A DNA stretch of 64,000 nt from Tetrahymena thermophila SB210 (taxonomy: Eukaryota; Ciliophora; Oligohymenophorea; Hymenostomatida; Tetrahymenidae): positions 124,001-188,000 of the forward strand of contig NW_002476202.1 in assembly GCF_000189635.1 (NCBI RefSeq), in the 5' to 3' direction. Numbering within the stretch: position 1 is the first letter of the stretch; every line of letters begins with the position of its first letter. The position numbers were made by a program, and so were the translations under genes. The notes under the pieces are model-generated. The model had not been told where the DNA came from. It made no database searches and saw nothing but the letters and a program-made list of their open reading frames with translations. This document shows positions 23,980-36,700 of this stretch, piece after piece.

Positions 23980-26118
23980 AAAAAAATGATTAGCTAGTTT
24001 GTTTGTTTGTTTATTTATTTGTTAGTTTAAAATATTATTATATATTTTTATGTATATTTATAATTTTTTCTTTGTAATAAAATCATTGCAGAAAAATAGT
24101 AAAAATATACTTATAAGGGGAAGGTATTAGACATCTTTTGTTTTCCTCATTGAATTATTGAGATAAAATATATTAAATATAATTTAATTAATTTACTAAT
24201 AGCTTTAATTAAGCAAAAATAAAAATATTTGAAAAGTTAATTAATTATTTCATTTATCCTAAATATTAAACAAAGGAATTTGCATAATCAAAAACTCTAA
24301 TTAAGCAAACATATTTGTGTATATTATGCATGTTAATTATTTTATTTATACTTTTAAAACTAAATTATGTTTTTCATACGAATTAATTCATCTATTCTAA
24401 TTAAATCTTATATTTTAAATTAAAATATGTATTTATTAATCAAAAATACTTATATATTCATACTCAATAGGTAATAAACTTGAAAAAAACTCTTATTTAT
24501 ATTTATTTTTATGTATTCTAATAATTCTTTAAATTATTTTATAAGGATATTCATTCATATATGTCTCATTCTTTAAAGGTGCCACAAATTTTTTAAATTA
24601 TTTCTGTGAAGGTTATACCTGCCTAGTTATAATAAAGAGTTGTTTTTCTTCAGCACTTATTATTAGGCATCTGTCATTTAGTAAGCATTATTTTAGCTAA
24701 CTAGAGTCTTATTAATTTTTATGTTGTTATCTTCTATCTCTTTGATCACTTAAAACTATTTTGATGAATTGCCTATCTAGTTAATTGATTCTCTAGACCA
24801 CGATCATCATATCTCTATTTTTCTGACAATTTCTTTCCTTCTAATTTCTTTTTCTTGAACATAAAGTATCTTAATAACTGTAATCTCCTCTTTGTAATAA
24901 CTTAATAATGGCAATATAAAATACTTTATTTTAACTAAATTATAAATTTAGGGCTTTAGAAGTGAGAATATTTTTTCAAAATAAGAACTACATAATTTAA
25001 TTAGATAAACAATAAAATGTAAAAATAAATAATAAAAAGAAGTAACTCAATCAAATTATATTATTATGATGAAAAATTAGAAATTTTGTATGTTTGTTAA
25101 ATTATTTATTTTTAACTCCTATATTCGAATACTAATTAATTCATCTATTCTAATAAAATCTTATATTTTAAATTAAAATATGTATTTAATAAATCAAAAA
25201 TACTCATATATTCATACTCAATAAGTAATATACTTGAAAAAAACTCTTATATATATTTATTTATTTTTATGTATTCTAATAATTCTTTAAATTATTTTAT
25301 AACGATATTCATTCATATTTATTTTATTTCTTTTGGTAATGAAGGTTGATTGCCTAATTTATTTTAACTAAATTATTAGTTTAGTGCTTTTAGAAGGGAG
25401 AATATTTTTTCAAATAAGACCAACATAATTTAATTAGATAAATAAAAAGTATATAAAATAATATATAAAAAGAAGTAACATAATCAAATTTTATTATTAA
25501 GATAAAAAATTAGAATTTTAAATGGATAAATTAATATTATTTTTTGTATAAATTCATTTCAGTTTTAATGTGACTGACTAAATTATTATTATTAATTTCT
25601 ATTTTAAAAACTATTTATTTATTATATAAAGTAGTAATAGCGTATTTAAAACTAAACTATGCATTAAAGATTTTCGGAGTTGATTGCATTAATTTAATTT
25701 ATATGGAATATATTTACTGCTTTTTATCTAATGTGCTTACAATATATATTTTTAAACATAGACGATCAGTTTTATAAATTTAATTAAATTTTGAATTTAT
25801 TTGAAAATGTTTGTAAAAAAAAATTTAACAAAGAAAATCTTGTAATTATAAGTATAAATTAGAATGAATTCCTAACGTAATTAATAAGAATTTTTTAAGA
25901 TTTGAAATTATTTATTAAAAAGCCACATTTTAATTAGAAAAATAATTGAAAGCTAATAAATTCTATTTAATTAATTAATTATTCAAAATTTAACATTTAA
26001 ATTATCTATTTTATTTAATAATACACTAAGCATGAAATGTCTTTAATTTTAAGCTTTAGCATATTATAATAAGTTAAATTAAAATACTAAAAATACAATC
26101 AAACTAACTAACTAAAAA
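23980..26118. other. Intergenic stretch with an imperfect segmental duplication
   Basis: About 2.1 kb of mostly A/T-rich DNA. Two blocks (24381-24565 and 24925-25090) recur in the same order at 25133-25320 and 25358-25520. The segment between the blocks of the first copy (about 24570-24920) is richer in G+C and has a long open minus-strand frame that I cannot identify. The last 300 bases are the presumed promoter of the first transporter gene. Confidence 0.6.
24381..25520. repeat. Direct duplication, second copy internally deleted
   Basis: Copy A runs from about 24381 to 25090, copy B from about 25133 to 25520. Shared landmarks include TTAATTCATCTATTCTAAT at the start, ATATTCATACTCAATA, CTTGAAAAAAACTCTTAT and GTATTCTAATAATTCTTTAA. 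After a gap in B they continue with TTTATTTTAACTAAATTAT, GAGAATATTTTTTCAAA and TAATTTAATTAGATAAA. B lacks roughly 320 bases present in A, leaving short traces such as GAAGGTT and GCCTA. The simplest history is a tandem duplication followed by deletion in B. Confidence 0.8.
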
Positions 26119-29100
26119 ATGATTAAATAGTTTTTAGCTTTAACAATCAAAAACTTTTACCTTTGGAAAAGAGATTTAAAAGGAACTCTTTGTGAAGTTT
26201 TAATACCAGTGATATTTATTTTTATCTTATACATTCTCAAAGCTGTTTCAAGTACCTACTAAGTACCATAAACAAGCTATTTAAATGAAGCAATAACATT
26301 AACGCCTTAATGGGATCCTTCTTTAATTTCTAATGGCATCTACAGCACAATCAAGAACTGCTCTGATCCAGATAATGGAGGAAAAATAGGTATAACACCA
26401 AAAATCCCTTTAACTCTGCAACTTTAGTAAATTTTGGAAAGTAAAATATTTCAAGTTTATTCAAATTAATTAAAATTCTTGTTAAATAAATAGATTATCC
26501 AGGTATTTAGGTACAGTTTTTTGACAGTGTTGATTTATTTAATGATCATATAACTTCCAGCGGATATCCTATCGATAATCCACCTCAAATATGTTTGGGA
26601 ATTCTCTTTGATAAATGGCAAAATGGTGCTTATAGTTACACAATAGCCTATAATATGTCAACAACTAATGATCTTCCAATGGATTATATAACTGATTTTA
26701 TTGACTTTGAATAAAATAGCCAATTTGATGAATATATTAACACAGGGTTTACAAGAATAGTTAATTGGATTGATAACATTATCTTATAGTAAGAAAGTGG
26801 AAATAATAATCTGTAAATTATTCCATAAATAACAATCATGCAAACAGAGAGTCATTAAAAATCAGATATGTACTCTTACTTAGGAAATTTTATGAATATT
26901 TTCATAATCATTCCTATGATTGTGCCTTACTTAAGATTATCATCTCGAGTGCTTCATGAAAAAGAATACCGCATAAGAGAAGGTATGATGATGATGGGGT
27001 TAGGAAGATTTGCATTCTACTCTAGTTGGTTCATTAGTTATTTGATCATTTTTACTTTGATTTCATTCATAGTTACAGTTGCATTCAAAATTTATCTTTT
27101 CACAGTAGCTAATTTTAATGTGATTTTTACCATTCACTGGTGCTTTTCTCTCTGCCTTCTCACTCAGAGTATGTTTATCACTGTATTCTTCCACAAGCAG
27201 AGAACTGGAATAATAGGAGCTACTTGTCTATTTCTTTTTTTATTTTTGGCTACTTTTTCAAATAATAACGATTAGGTATATTTTTTATTTATATATATTT
27301 CTTTATCAGAGATTGATTTTTATAAATCAAAAACTTTCCACAGAAGATAAATACAAAATAAATAATTCCCAATTTATAAATATTAAAATTAATTTTTTTT
27401 AATATATATTCTTGATTAAAAATCAAAACAACTAAGTTTTCTTAGTTTAATATAATTTAAAAAAAAAAAATAATATTTTTTCAAATAAAAATATTCATTT
27501 TATAAAAATATAGTATACTTCTAGAGGAGATTATATAGGCTAAGCTGCAATAGTAACTAATGCTATTACATAAGCAATGCAAATACTAGTTATTCACTAA
27601 TCAAGAGATGAAACTGTTACATTTGATATGCTTGATTAATATTGCAATAGATAAAAGATGATTTACTCAATATATGCAAGCCTCCTATATGCAGGTGTTT
27701 ACTTTATCTTCTTTCTCTACTTTGACTAAGTTGTTTCTAATGAATTTGGATAAAGAAAGCACTGGCTTTTCTGTATAGGATGCCGTTTAAGATAAAGAAA
27801 AGCTAAAGACAGTTAATTACTACATAACTAAGATTCAGATGAGAATAAATTTGTTGAGGAAATTGATATTTCTCTTAAAAAATAAGAAAATGAAAATAAA
27901 GTAATTGACTTATTTATTTATTTAGATAGTAGAAAATTATTTTTTACTTTTAATTTTATAAAAAAGACAATCAAAATTGAAGGCTTAAAAAAAGAATTCA
28001 AAACCGAAGGTGTAATAAAAACAGCTGTTGATAGGATTAATCTTTAAATCTATACAAGCCAAGTTTTTTCTTTCTTAGGTCATAACGGTGCTGGAAAATC
28101 AACAACTATTTCTATGCTAACTGGAATGATACCTCCCACAGAAGGAACTGCATTTATTAAAGGTCTTGATATCAGGAAGAAATAAAGTGAAATAAGAGAA
28201 ATTTTGGGTAAAAATTTCTTTAAAATAAATTTTAAAATAAAAATATTTTTATAAAGGTGTATGTCCTTAGCACGATATTTTGTTTGATTCTTTGACAGTA
28301 AAGGAGCATCTCTTTCTATTTGCAGTGATAAAAGGTATGCCATTTTCTGAAATTTTGAAAGAAGTATCTAAGATGATTAAAGATGTAGACTTAGTTGAAA
28401 AAACTGATTCTTTAAGTGCTACTTTATCAGGAGGTTAAAAAAGGAAACTTTCGGTTGCTATTGCTTTTATTGGTATTTAACAATTAATTTCAAAAAATGC
28501 TTTATGCTTATCAAATTTTTTAATATAGGAGAGAGCGAAGTAGTTTTATTAGATGAACCAACTAGTGGCATGGATGTTTAAGCCCGTAGACATATTTGGG
28601 ACATGATAAAAAATTACAAACAATAAAAAATTATAATTCTCACTACTCATTTTATGGATGAGGCAGATTATTTAGGAGACAGAATTGGTATTATATCTGA
28701 TGGATAAATTAAATGTGTTGGGTCTAGTGTATTCTTGAAAGAAAAGTTTGGAAACGGCTACAATTTTACATTTGTCAAAGAGCTAAATAATTCACCATCT
28801 GACCCAATTATTAATTTTATCAAACAATTCTTCCCAGAGAGCAATTTGATTAGTGACTATTCTGCTGAGATAGCCTTTTAAGTGCCTTATAAATATATAC
28901 CTTCATTTGAATAAATGTTCAATGAACTAGAAAAATAAAAAAAGAACTTGTAAATTAGATCTTATGGTGTATCAATCACAACATTAGAGGAGGTCTTTTT
29001 GAAAGTTGCAAGTATGAATGAAAATCATATTGTGCAACAAAATAAAGAACCAAAGATCTTTTAAGATTAAGATTAGCTTGAATAATAAAATTATAACGAT

Positions 29101-31937
29101 ATTAGTAAAGAAAAGATATAAAATCAATTTTAAATTTTTTTAGTTCATCTCTAGGCATTGATAAAGAAGAGACTTCATTATTTCAAAAGAGATAAAAGAG
29201 GTCTTTGTTGTGAGATTATACTACCAATAATACTTGTTGCTCTTGGATTGTATTCAGCTTATTCATCTGCATTTAATGAATGGTCTTCACTTTAGCTTGA
29301 TCCTGCACTATTTTTTGAAGAAAATCCTGATATTTATTATGGAAGTGCTTAACCTGTTTCGAATTATCAAAGTATCATAAACAATTTATAACCCTATTCA
29401 AGTTGTTCTTACATTCTTATAGATAATGTGAGTAATATTCAAGAATTCGATAACTAATTACTAGCAAGAAAGACCACTGATGCCAAATTTGGATACTATT
29501 TATAAAACACAAGCGGAAATCAAATTAAATATACTGCTTTTATAAACTCTATTAGCTTGCCTGGAATTCCAATATCAATTAATCTTTTAAACAATGCCAT
29601 AATAAATTAAATAACTGGAAAGTAAATTACAATCAAAGTGACTAACCAACCTCTTAAATTAACATCCAAAATAAAACAGTAATCAAAATTATTTTATTAT
29701 TATTTTATCACTTTAAATAAAACAAAAAAAATAAAAAAATAAATTAATGAATTTAATTAAATTATAAATTATTTAAAAAAATAAGATATATTGGACTCAT
29801 TTAAGGTTTTACGATTGCTTTATTCTTTTCAATAGGGATATCATTTATACCAGCAAGTATAATTTCGTTTATTGTTAGAGAAAGAACTGAACATATTAAG
29901 CATTAACAAGTTGTAAGTGGTGTATCATTGAAGGCTTATTGGATTTCTAACTTTATTATTGATTACATAAAATTTTTGATTCCTACTATTTCTAGCTTAT
30001 TTTTAGCTTATGCTTTTGATATTTAATCAGTAATTGGAGATGGAAATTTCATTTACTATATACTACTTTTCATCTTTTATGGGTTAACTTTATTGCCATT
30101 TGTTTACTTATTTTCTTTTGTTCACTCAAATTATGGAAATGCACAGATCATTTAGTATTTTATTCATTTCATCTTCGGAGGAATAGGCGCTGCTATATTT
30201 GCTATCCTTCGTTTCTTTGATTCAACTCGATAAGTTTATTTAAAACTTTCTTGGGTTATGAGATTGCATCCTACATTTGCGCTTTATGATGGATTTGCAA
30301 ATTTAGCTGGTATAAAATATATCTAACTAAAAGAAAGCTTAAATTAACTACCTGATTAAACTAATTTAGACGTTATGGGAGGAGATTTAATGTATCTAAT
30401 TCTCTTTTTCTTTTTCTATTCTGTCATACTGATTTTCTTGGAGGTTTATAGAAATAAAAAGTCTTTTTTTACAAATAACTTAGAAGATAAATATCCTTAC
30501 GTTAAGCCTTCAAATATTGATTCAGATGTTCTAAACGAAATGAATGCAATTTAAAGTGAAAACCCTAATTAATATACAGTTCTAGTTAGAAATTTGCGTA
30601 AAGTATTTCCTACAATAGGAGGATCTTCTACTGAGAAGCCTAAAATTGCAGTAGATAATTTAAATTTCGGAATAAAAACTGGTGATGTGTTTTGTTTTCT
30701 AGGTGTCAATGGTGCAGGTAAAACTACTACTATGCGCATGTTGACTGGAGAAGAAGCAATAGGAAGTGGAGAAGCTTATATTTAAGGATGTAAAATTCCT
30801 GAATAAATATCATAAGCTTAGTAATATATTGGGTATTGTCCATAATTTGATGCTTTGTTAGATAACCTAACAGCTAGAGAACATTTAGAATTATTTGCTG
30901 CTATAAAATGTATCCCATCAAGCCTAAGAGAATAAGCCATTAATGAAAAATTAGATGAGTTGAATCTGAGAAAATTTGAAAATGTAGTTGCACGAACTTA
31001 TTCTGGAGGAAATAAAAGAAAACTAAGTGTAGCTATTGCTATGCTTGGAAATCCTCCAATTGCATTCTTAGATGAGCCTTCAACTGGTATGGATCCTGGT
31101 AATCGCCGCTTTATGTGGAATGTAATAAGCGATATGGCAAGCAAGAAAAAGAAAACATCTATAATTTTGACAACCCACTCAATGGAAGAAGCAGAGGCAT
31201 TAGGAACTAAAGTGGGAATAGTTATCGGAGGAAATTTTAAATGCATGGGAAGCATTTAACACTTAAAGAATAAATTTGGAAAGGGGTATGAGATATCAAT
31301 TAAAACTGTTTCTGCAAGCCTTAACTAGCTAAATGAATTGGTAGGGGATGCAAATTAAAATATGTTAGTGTATAAACATAATTTGGAAGAGGTCCTCAAC
31401 TTTATAGGACAAAGCCATTTCAAAGAATAAATAAATGAAGGAAAGTTCGCTTCATCTATCTACTACTTACTAAACTCAAAGAATTAAAATGGAGTTGAAC
31501 TCTCTTTAATAGCAGAGTCAATATTTAACTATAACTTGCAATAAAAAATTTAATAATTTTTTAAATAAAAATTTGAAAATTTTGAGGTGCTTGAAGGACT
31601 TAATTGCTATCTTAAATTAAGAGTACAATCGAATCAAACTTTAGGATTTTTATTTGGAGTAATGAACAAATACTAAAACGAGCTTAAAATAGCTTCTTAC
31701 ACTATATGCCAAACTTCTTTAGAACAAATATTTAATGATATAGCAAACGATAGTCTTTCTAAAACCACTGACAACTAATGTATAGTGTAAATGCCTAACA
31801 TCTAAGAAAAACCTGTTATTTAAAATAAATATTAAGGCATAATAAACTAAGATTAGAGTGAAGCTAGTAACAACAATAGCTGTTAGCCTTTATAAATACA
31901 AAGCGTTTAAATAAAACAAATAAAAAATTAAAAATGA
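26119..31937 (+). CDS. ABCA-type ABC transporter, array copy 1
   Basis: Exons are 26119-26440, 26494-27275, 27514-27900, 27967-28207, 28257-28472, 28529-29678 and 29786-31937, giving 1749 aa. It is a full-size transporter in the ABCA order. Membrane helix 1 (about 24-44) is followed by a large extracytoplasmic loop, a five-helix cluster with the ABCA coupling-helix signature [12 protein letters not shown], and NBD1 (Walker A GHNGAGKS at 535-542, Q-loop CPQHD, LSGGQ at 634-638, Walker B VVLLDEP at 654-660, switch His690). The second half has helix 7, a second loop, the family motif [22 protein letters not shown], and NBD2 (Walker A GVNGAGKT at 1339-1346, signature YSGGN at 1438-1442, [15 protein letters not shown], then [10 protein letters not shown]). 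A Gln-rich tail ends the protein. ABCA proteins usually move or flip lipids; the substrate here is unknown. With the gene at 60905, this is the most divergent of the six. Confidence 0.93.
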
Positions 31938-33737
31938 TAAATGATAAAAATTAATTAGTACAGTTTTACTTATAATTAATTTAGTTTAAATATTTTTGTT
32001 TACTCTGATATTAAGATCAAGTAATAAGTTACTTAAATTAATTTAAGATTAAAGTTATATTTAACATTATATTTTTAATAATTATTTTAAAATTTATTTA
32101 AATATACACTCAATATATTTTTTGCACTTTATAATAAAAACCTTATTTAATTATTATAAAATTAATTAAAATTTTTAAGTATTTATTTAGTCTAAAGTTA
32201 TAATTGATTTAAGTTTAAAAAAGAATAAAAGAATGTAATATTTTTTGTAAATTTCTAATTTCTAAACTATTTTAAATAATTTATTAATTCAATATTACCT
32301 TGAAAAATGACAGTGAAGTTGAATATTAAAATAATATCAATAAATATGTAGATTTTTATTTTAAAGTTATTTTCATTCAATAATACTATTTAGATATAAC
32401 AAGTCTTTCCTTAAAAAGCAAACCTAATTTTCAAAATTTTTTTATTAAAAATGCAATTTGATAAATTATTTCCAATAATTTAAACTTCAATTTAAATCTT
32501 TAAGGACTTTTTTCTTGAATTAGATAGTAACAAAAATATTAAAATTTAATTAAATCTGTTAATTTCTATTAAAAGTTTTTAAAAAATTCTTAAAACTACA
32601 AAATTTGTTCTAATTTTAGATTACACAAATAAATTAAAAATACATAATATGAAATAATAATTCTTTAAAAACTTTTATATGAACCAATCAATATAAGTTG
32701 GTTTTATTTTAAGATTTTATAAATATAAATAAATTAGTATTACTATTAAATATTATTGGTACCTGATATGCCAAAAAAAAATTTAGATTTTAATTTTGTA
32801 ATCATTTTTTTAAAGTTGTTATTGATTGAAAATATGATTTAAATTTTAAAAATGTGATTACTTTTCTTACAATCTATAACTATTTGCTCTAATTTTTTGA
32901 AATAATTCAATTTGATTAATTCTTTCGGAAGTAATTAAATATTTAATTTGAATATAATACCTTTAAGATTATTTTACTTAGATTAGATAGTAACAAATAA
33001 ATTTTCAAGTTTAAATATATTCATTTCTAACAAAAAGTTTGAAAAAAATAAATTATTTATTTATTTATACTATTCAATAATTAATCCTATTTTGGATTAC
33101 TTAAAAATCAATTTAAAGCATATTTTATGAAATTATAATTTTTATAAATTTTGAAAGAAGCCAAAAATATTCTTTAAATTATTCTAAGAAAGGACTTAGA
33201 TATTACAAAGAAATATTAAAAGCGCTTAAGATATTTTAGATATAATAGTTTTTCATATTTATTCATTCTTATTTTTTGATTTTGAATAGCTTAAAGGAAA
33301 TTATTGTGATTTATTTAGTATTATTGGTTCAAAATAATTAATAAGGTTTTTTATGCTTTAGATTGTAATTTGAAAGAAATGCCTATTTAATACTATTCAA
33401 AATTAATTTAATGAATCAGTTTTCTTTCAAATTATATAAATTTGAATTAAGTTTTTGCAATAATTAAGACAAAATTTAATATATTTTGATGTAATAATTA
33501 AAAAATTTTCTGATAATTTCTGTTTAATAATTTTCATATAAGACAAACAAATTTAATAAATTTTTTTATCATTTTTGATAATTTGTAAATTTAATTTTTT
33601 AATTTTTATCTATTTTAAAATTATTTGTAGTTAATTTCAAATTCTCTTTAAATGCCATCATATTTCTTCACATATTCCATAAATAATAAATACTAAAAAT
33701 TTAATAAAACTAACTGAATACAAAATAAAAAACTAAC
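31938..33737. other. Intergenic spacer of the ABCA array
   Basis: About 1.8 kb of A/T-rich DNA, the longest spacer in the array. No gene or tandem repeat is visible. It carries the 3' region of array copy 1 and the promoter of copy 2. Confidence 0.5.
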
Positions 33738-36700
33738 ATGCTAAGTCATTTACTTGCTCTATTAGTTAAAAACTTTTATCTTTGGAAAAGAGATATAAAA
33801 GGTACATTATGCGAAATCTTTGTTCCTTTGATATTTGCTTTATTCTTATACATCTTTATGGCTTAATCAGATACTTATGAAGTAAAATAAACAAGCTATC
33901 TAAATTAAGCAGTAACTCTCACTCCTGCATGGGATCCTTCTCTAATAAGCAACGGTATCTATAGCACAATCAAAAATTGCTCAGACCCTTATAGAGGAGG
34001 CAAAATAGGTATTGCTCCTAATATTCTCATTACCTAGAGAATCTCTTCAATCTTGTTAAGTAATTAACCTTAAATTAAAAAAAAATTTAATCCATATTTT
34101 AAAATAAAATAGATTATCCTGGAATACAGGTGCAATTTTTTGATAGTACTTAAGAGTTTGATGATCACATAACATCTTAAGGCTATCCTGTACCTAATTC
34201 TCCTTAAATTTGCTTTGGTATACTCTTTGACAGTTGGTAAAATGGAATATATAAGTATACTTTAGCTTTTAACTAAACAGATACTCAAGATATTCCAGAA
34301 AAATACAGAACCGATTATGTTGATTTTGAATAGAATGATAAATTTCTGCAATATATTAATTCTGGATTTACGAGAATCGTAAATTGGATAGATAATATCA
34401 TTTTACAATTAGAGAGTGGGAATCCTAGTTTACAAATAGTACCTAATGTTGCTATAATGTAGACAGAAACATTTTAAAAGTCAAATTTATACTCTATTGC
34501 AGGAAATTTTATGAATGTCTTTATAGTGATTCCTATGATTGTCCCTTTCTTGAGATTGTCTTCTCGTATCTTAAATGAAAAGGAAAAGAGAATCAGAGAG
34601 GGTATGATGATGGTTGGTCTTGGAAAGACTGCTTTCTATTCAAGCTGGATATTAACATATCTTTTACTATATATAATAATTTCTATATTGGTAAGCATTA
34701 TACTAAAAGCTTATTTTTTGACTGTCGTCGACTATGGTGTAATTCTCATCTTACATTTTTCTTATGCTGTTTGCAATATGGCTTAGAGTTTATTCATAAC
34801 TGTCTTTTTCGATAAATAAAGAACTGGCATTATTGCAGCTACTTTTCTTTTTCTTATTTAGTTTTTGCTATCATCTAATCAAGGAGATGAACTAGTAATA
34901 TAATTTTTATTTCTATCTATATTTAATTAATTTTAATTATAATTAAAAAGACCACAAATAATGCAAGCTATTAAGGGTAGGCTGCTATAGCTGCTAATGC
35001 AATTAACTAAGCTATGAGAATACTAGCTGTTTACCAATCTAGAGATGAAAATGTATCTATCGATATGATGCATTAGCTATGTAACAGATCTAAACTAATT
35101 TATTCAATTAATTCAAGTTGGATTAATTTTGCCTTGTTCTTTGTTCTTTTCCTCTATTTTGATTAAGTTATTCCTAACGAATTTGGGTAAAGAAAGCATT
35201 TATTTTTCTTTATTGGATGCCATTTAGAAAAAAAATCATAAAAAACCTAATAAAAATTATTGGAAGAAGAATAGTTCATAGAAAACATAGATATATCTTT
35301 GAAATAATAGGAAGTTTAAAATAAGGTAAAATAAATAAGTTTGGTTTAAAAAGTTGTTATTTAATTTAATTTTTTGAATAGACTATCAGAATAGAAGGTC
35401 TCTCAAAGCAATTTAAAACTGATGGAGTTATAAAAAAAGCCGTTAACTAGATAAACCTATAAATGTACTCTGGACAAGTGTTCTCTTTTCTTGGACACAA
35501 TGGTGCTGGTAAATCAACAACGATCTCTATGTTAACAGGTATGATACCTCCTACATCTGGCACAGCATATATTAAAGGTTTTGATGTTACAAAAGATTTA
35601 GAAAAAATTAGAACTATTTTAGGTAAGATTGATCTTTTAAAAAATTAGATAATTTACAATTTTATTTATATAAATTAATGAATAGGTGTTTGTCCATAAC
35701 ATGATATTTTATTCGATTAATTAACTGTAAAAGAGCATCTTTACTTCTTTGCCACATTAAAAGGAATGCCTTTTAGAGAAATTGCATAAGCTGTTGATAA
35801 AATCATTAAAGATGTAGACTTAGTAGAAAAAACTAACTCTTTAAGTTGCAGCCTCTCAGGAGGATAAAAAAGAAAACTCTCTGTAGCTATTGCTTTTATA
35901 GGTATTTATTAACTTAAAAAATAGAATATTTTTATAAAATTATTAATAATTAAAAAAATTTTTTTTTACAGGTGATAGCGAAGTAGTTTTACTTGATGAA
36001 CCTACCAGTGGCATGGATGTATAAGCTAGAAGACATATTTGGGAGATGGTCAAGAATTATAAGTAACAAAAAATTATCATATTAACTACTCATTTCATGG
36101 ATGAGGCTGATTATCTTGGAGACAGAATAGGAATTATTTCTGATGGTTAAATTAAATGTGTTGGATCAAGTGTTTTCTTAAAGGAGAAATTTGGAAATGG
36201 ATACAACTTAACATTTGTCAAAGAATAAAATACAACACCTTCTGAGCCTATAATTTAATTCGTATAAAAACATTTTCCAGACAGCAGTTTAATCAGTGAT
36301 TATTCTGCAGAAATAGCTTTTTAAGTTCCCTATAAATATATTCCACAATTTGAATAGATGTTTAATAACCTAGAATTGTAAAAAGAATAGTTAAAAATAA
36401 GATCTTATGGAGTTTCTATAACTACACTAGAAGAAGTGTTTCTAAAAGTTGCAAGTATGAATGAAAATCATGTAGTACAAGCTAAAAAAGTCGCTATCAA
36501 CTAATATATTGATATAGAAAACTAATCATTAAACAATTAGGATGAAAGAATTACAGATCCAGCTAAACTTTTTTTTATTCATTTTAAGGCACTTATAATA
36601 AAAAGATTAAACTACTTTAAAAGAGATAAGAAGGGACTATGCTGTGAAATGATTCTTCCAATTATTCTTATTGCATTTGGTCTCTTAATTCAAAAGGTAT

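Noticed and set aside
29644-29655. AACCAACCTCTT, a 12-base match to the core of the Tetrahymena chromosome breakage sequence
   Set aside because: It lies inside exon 6 of an intact transporter gene, encodes part of the second loop, and differs from the full 15-base signal at three outer positions. Probably chance.
26119-31937. Apparent multiple stop codons that would make the transporter genes look like pseudogenes
   Set aside because: All are TAA or TAG, which are glutamine codons in this genetic code; the only TGA in frame is at the end.
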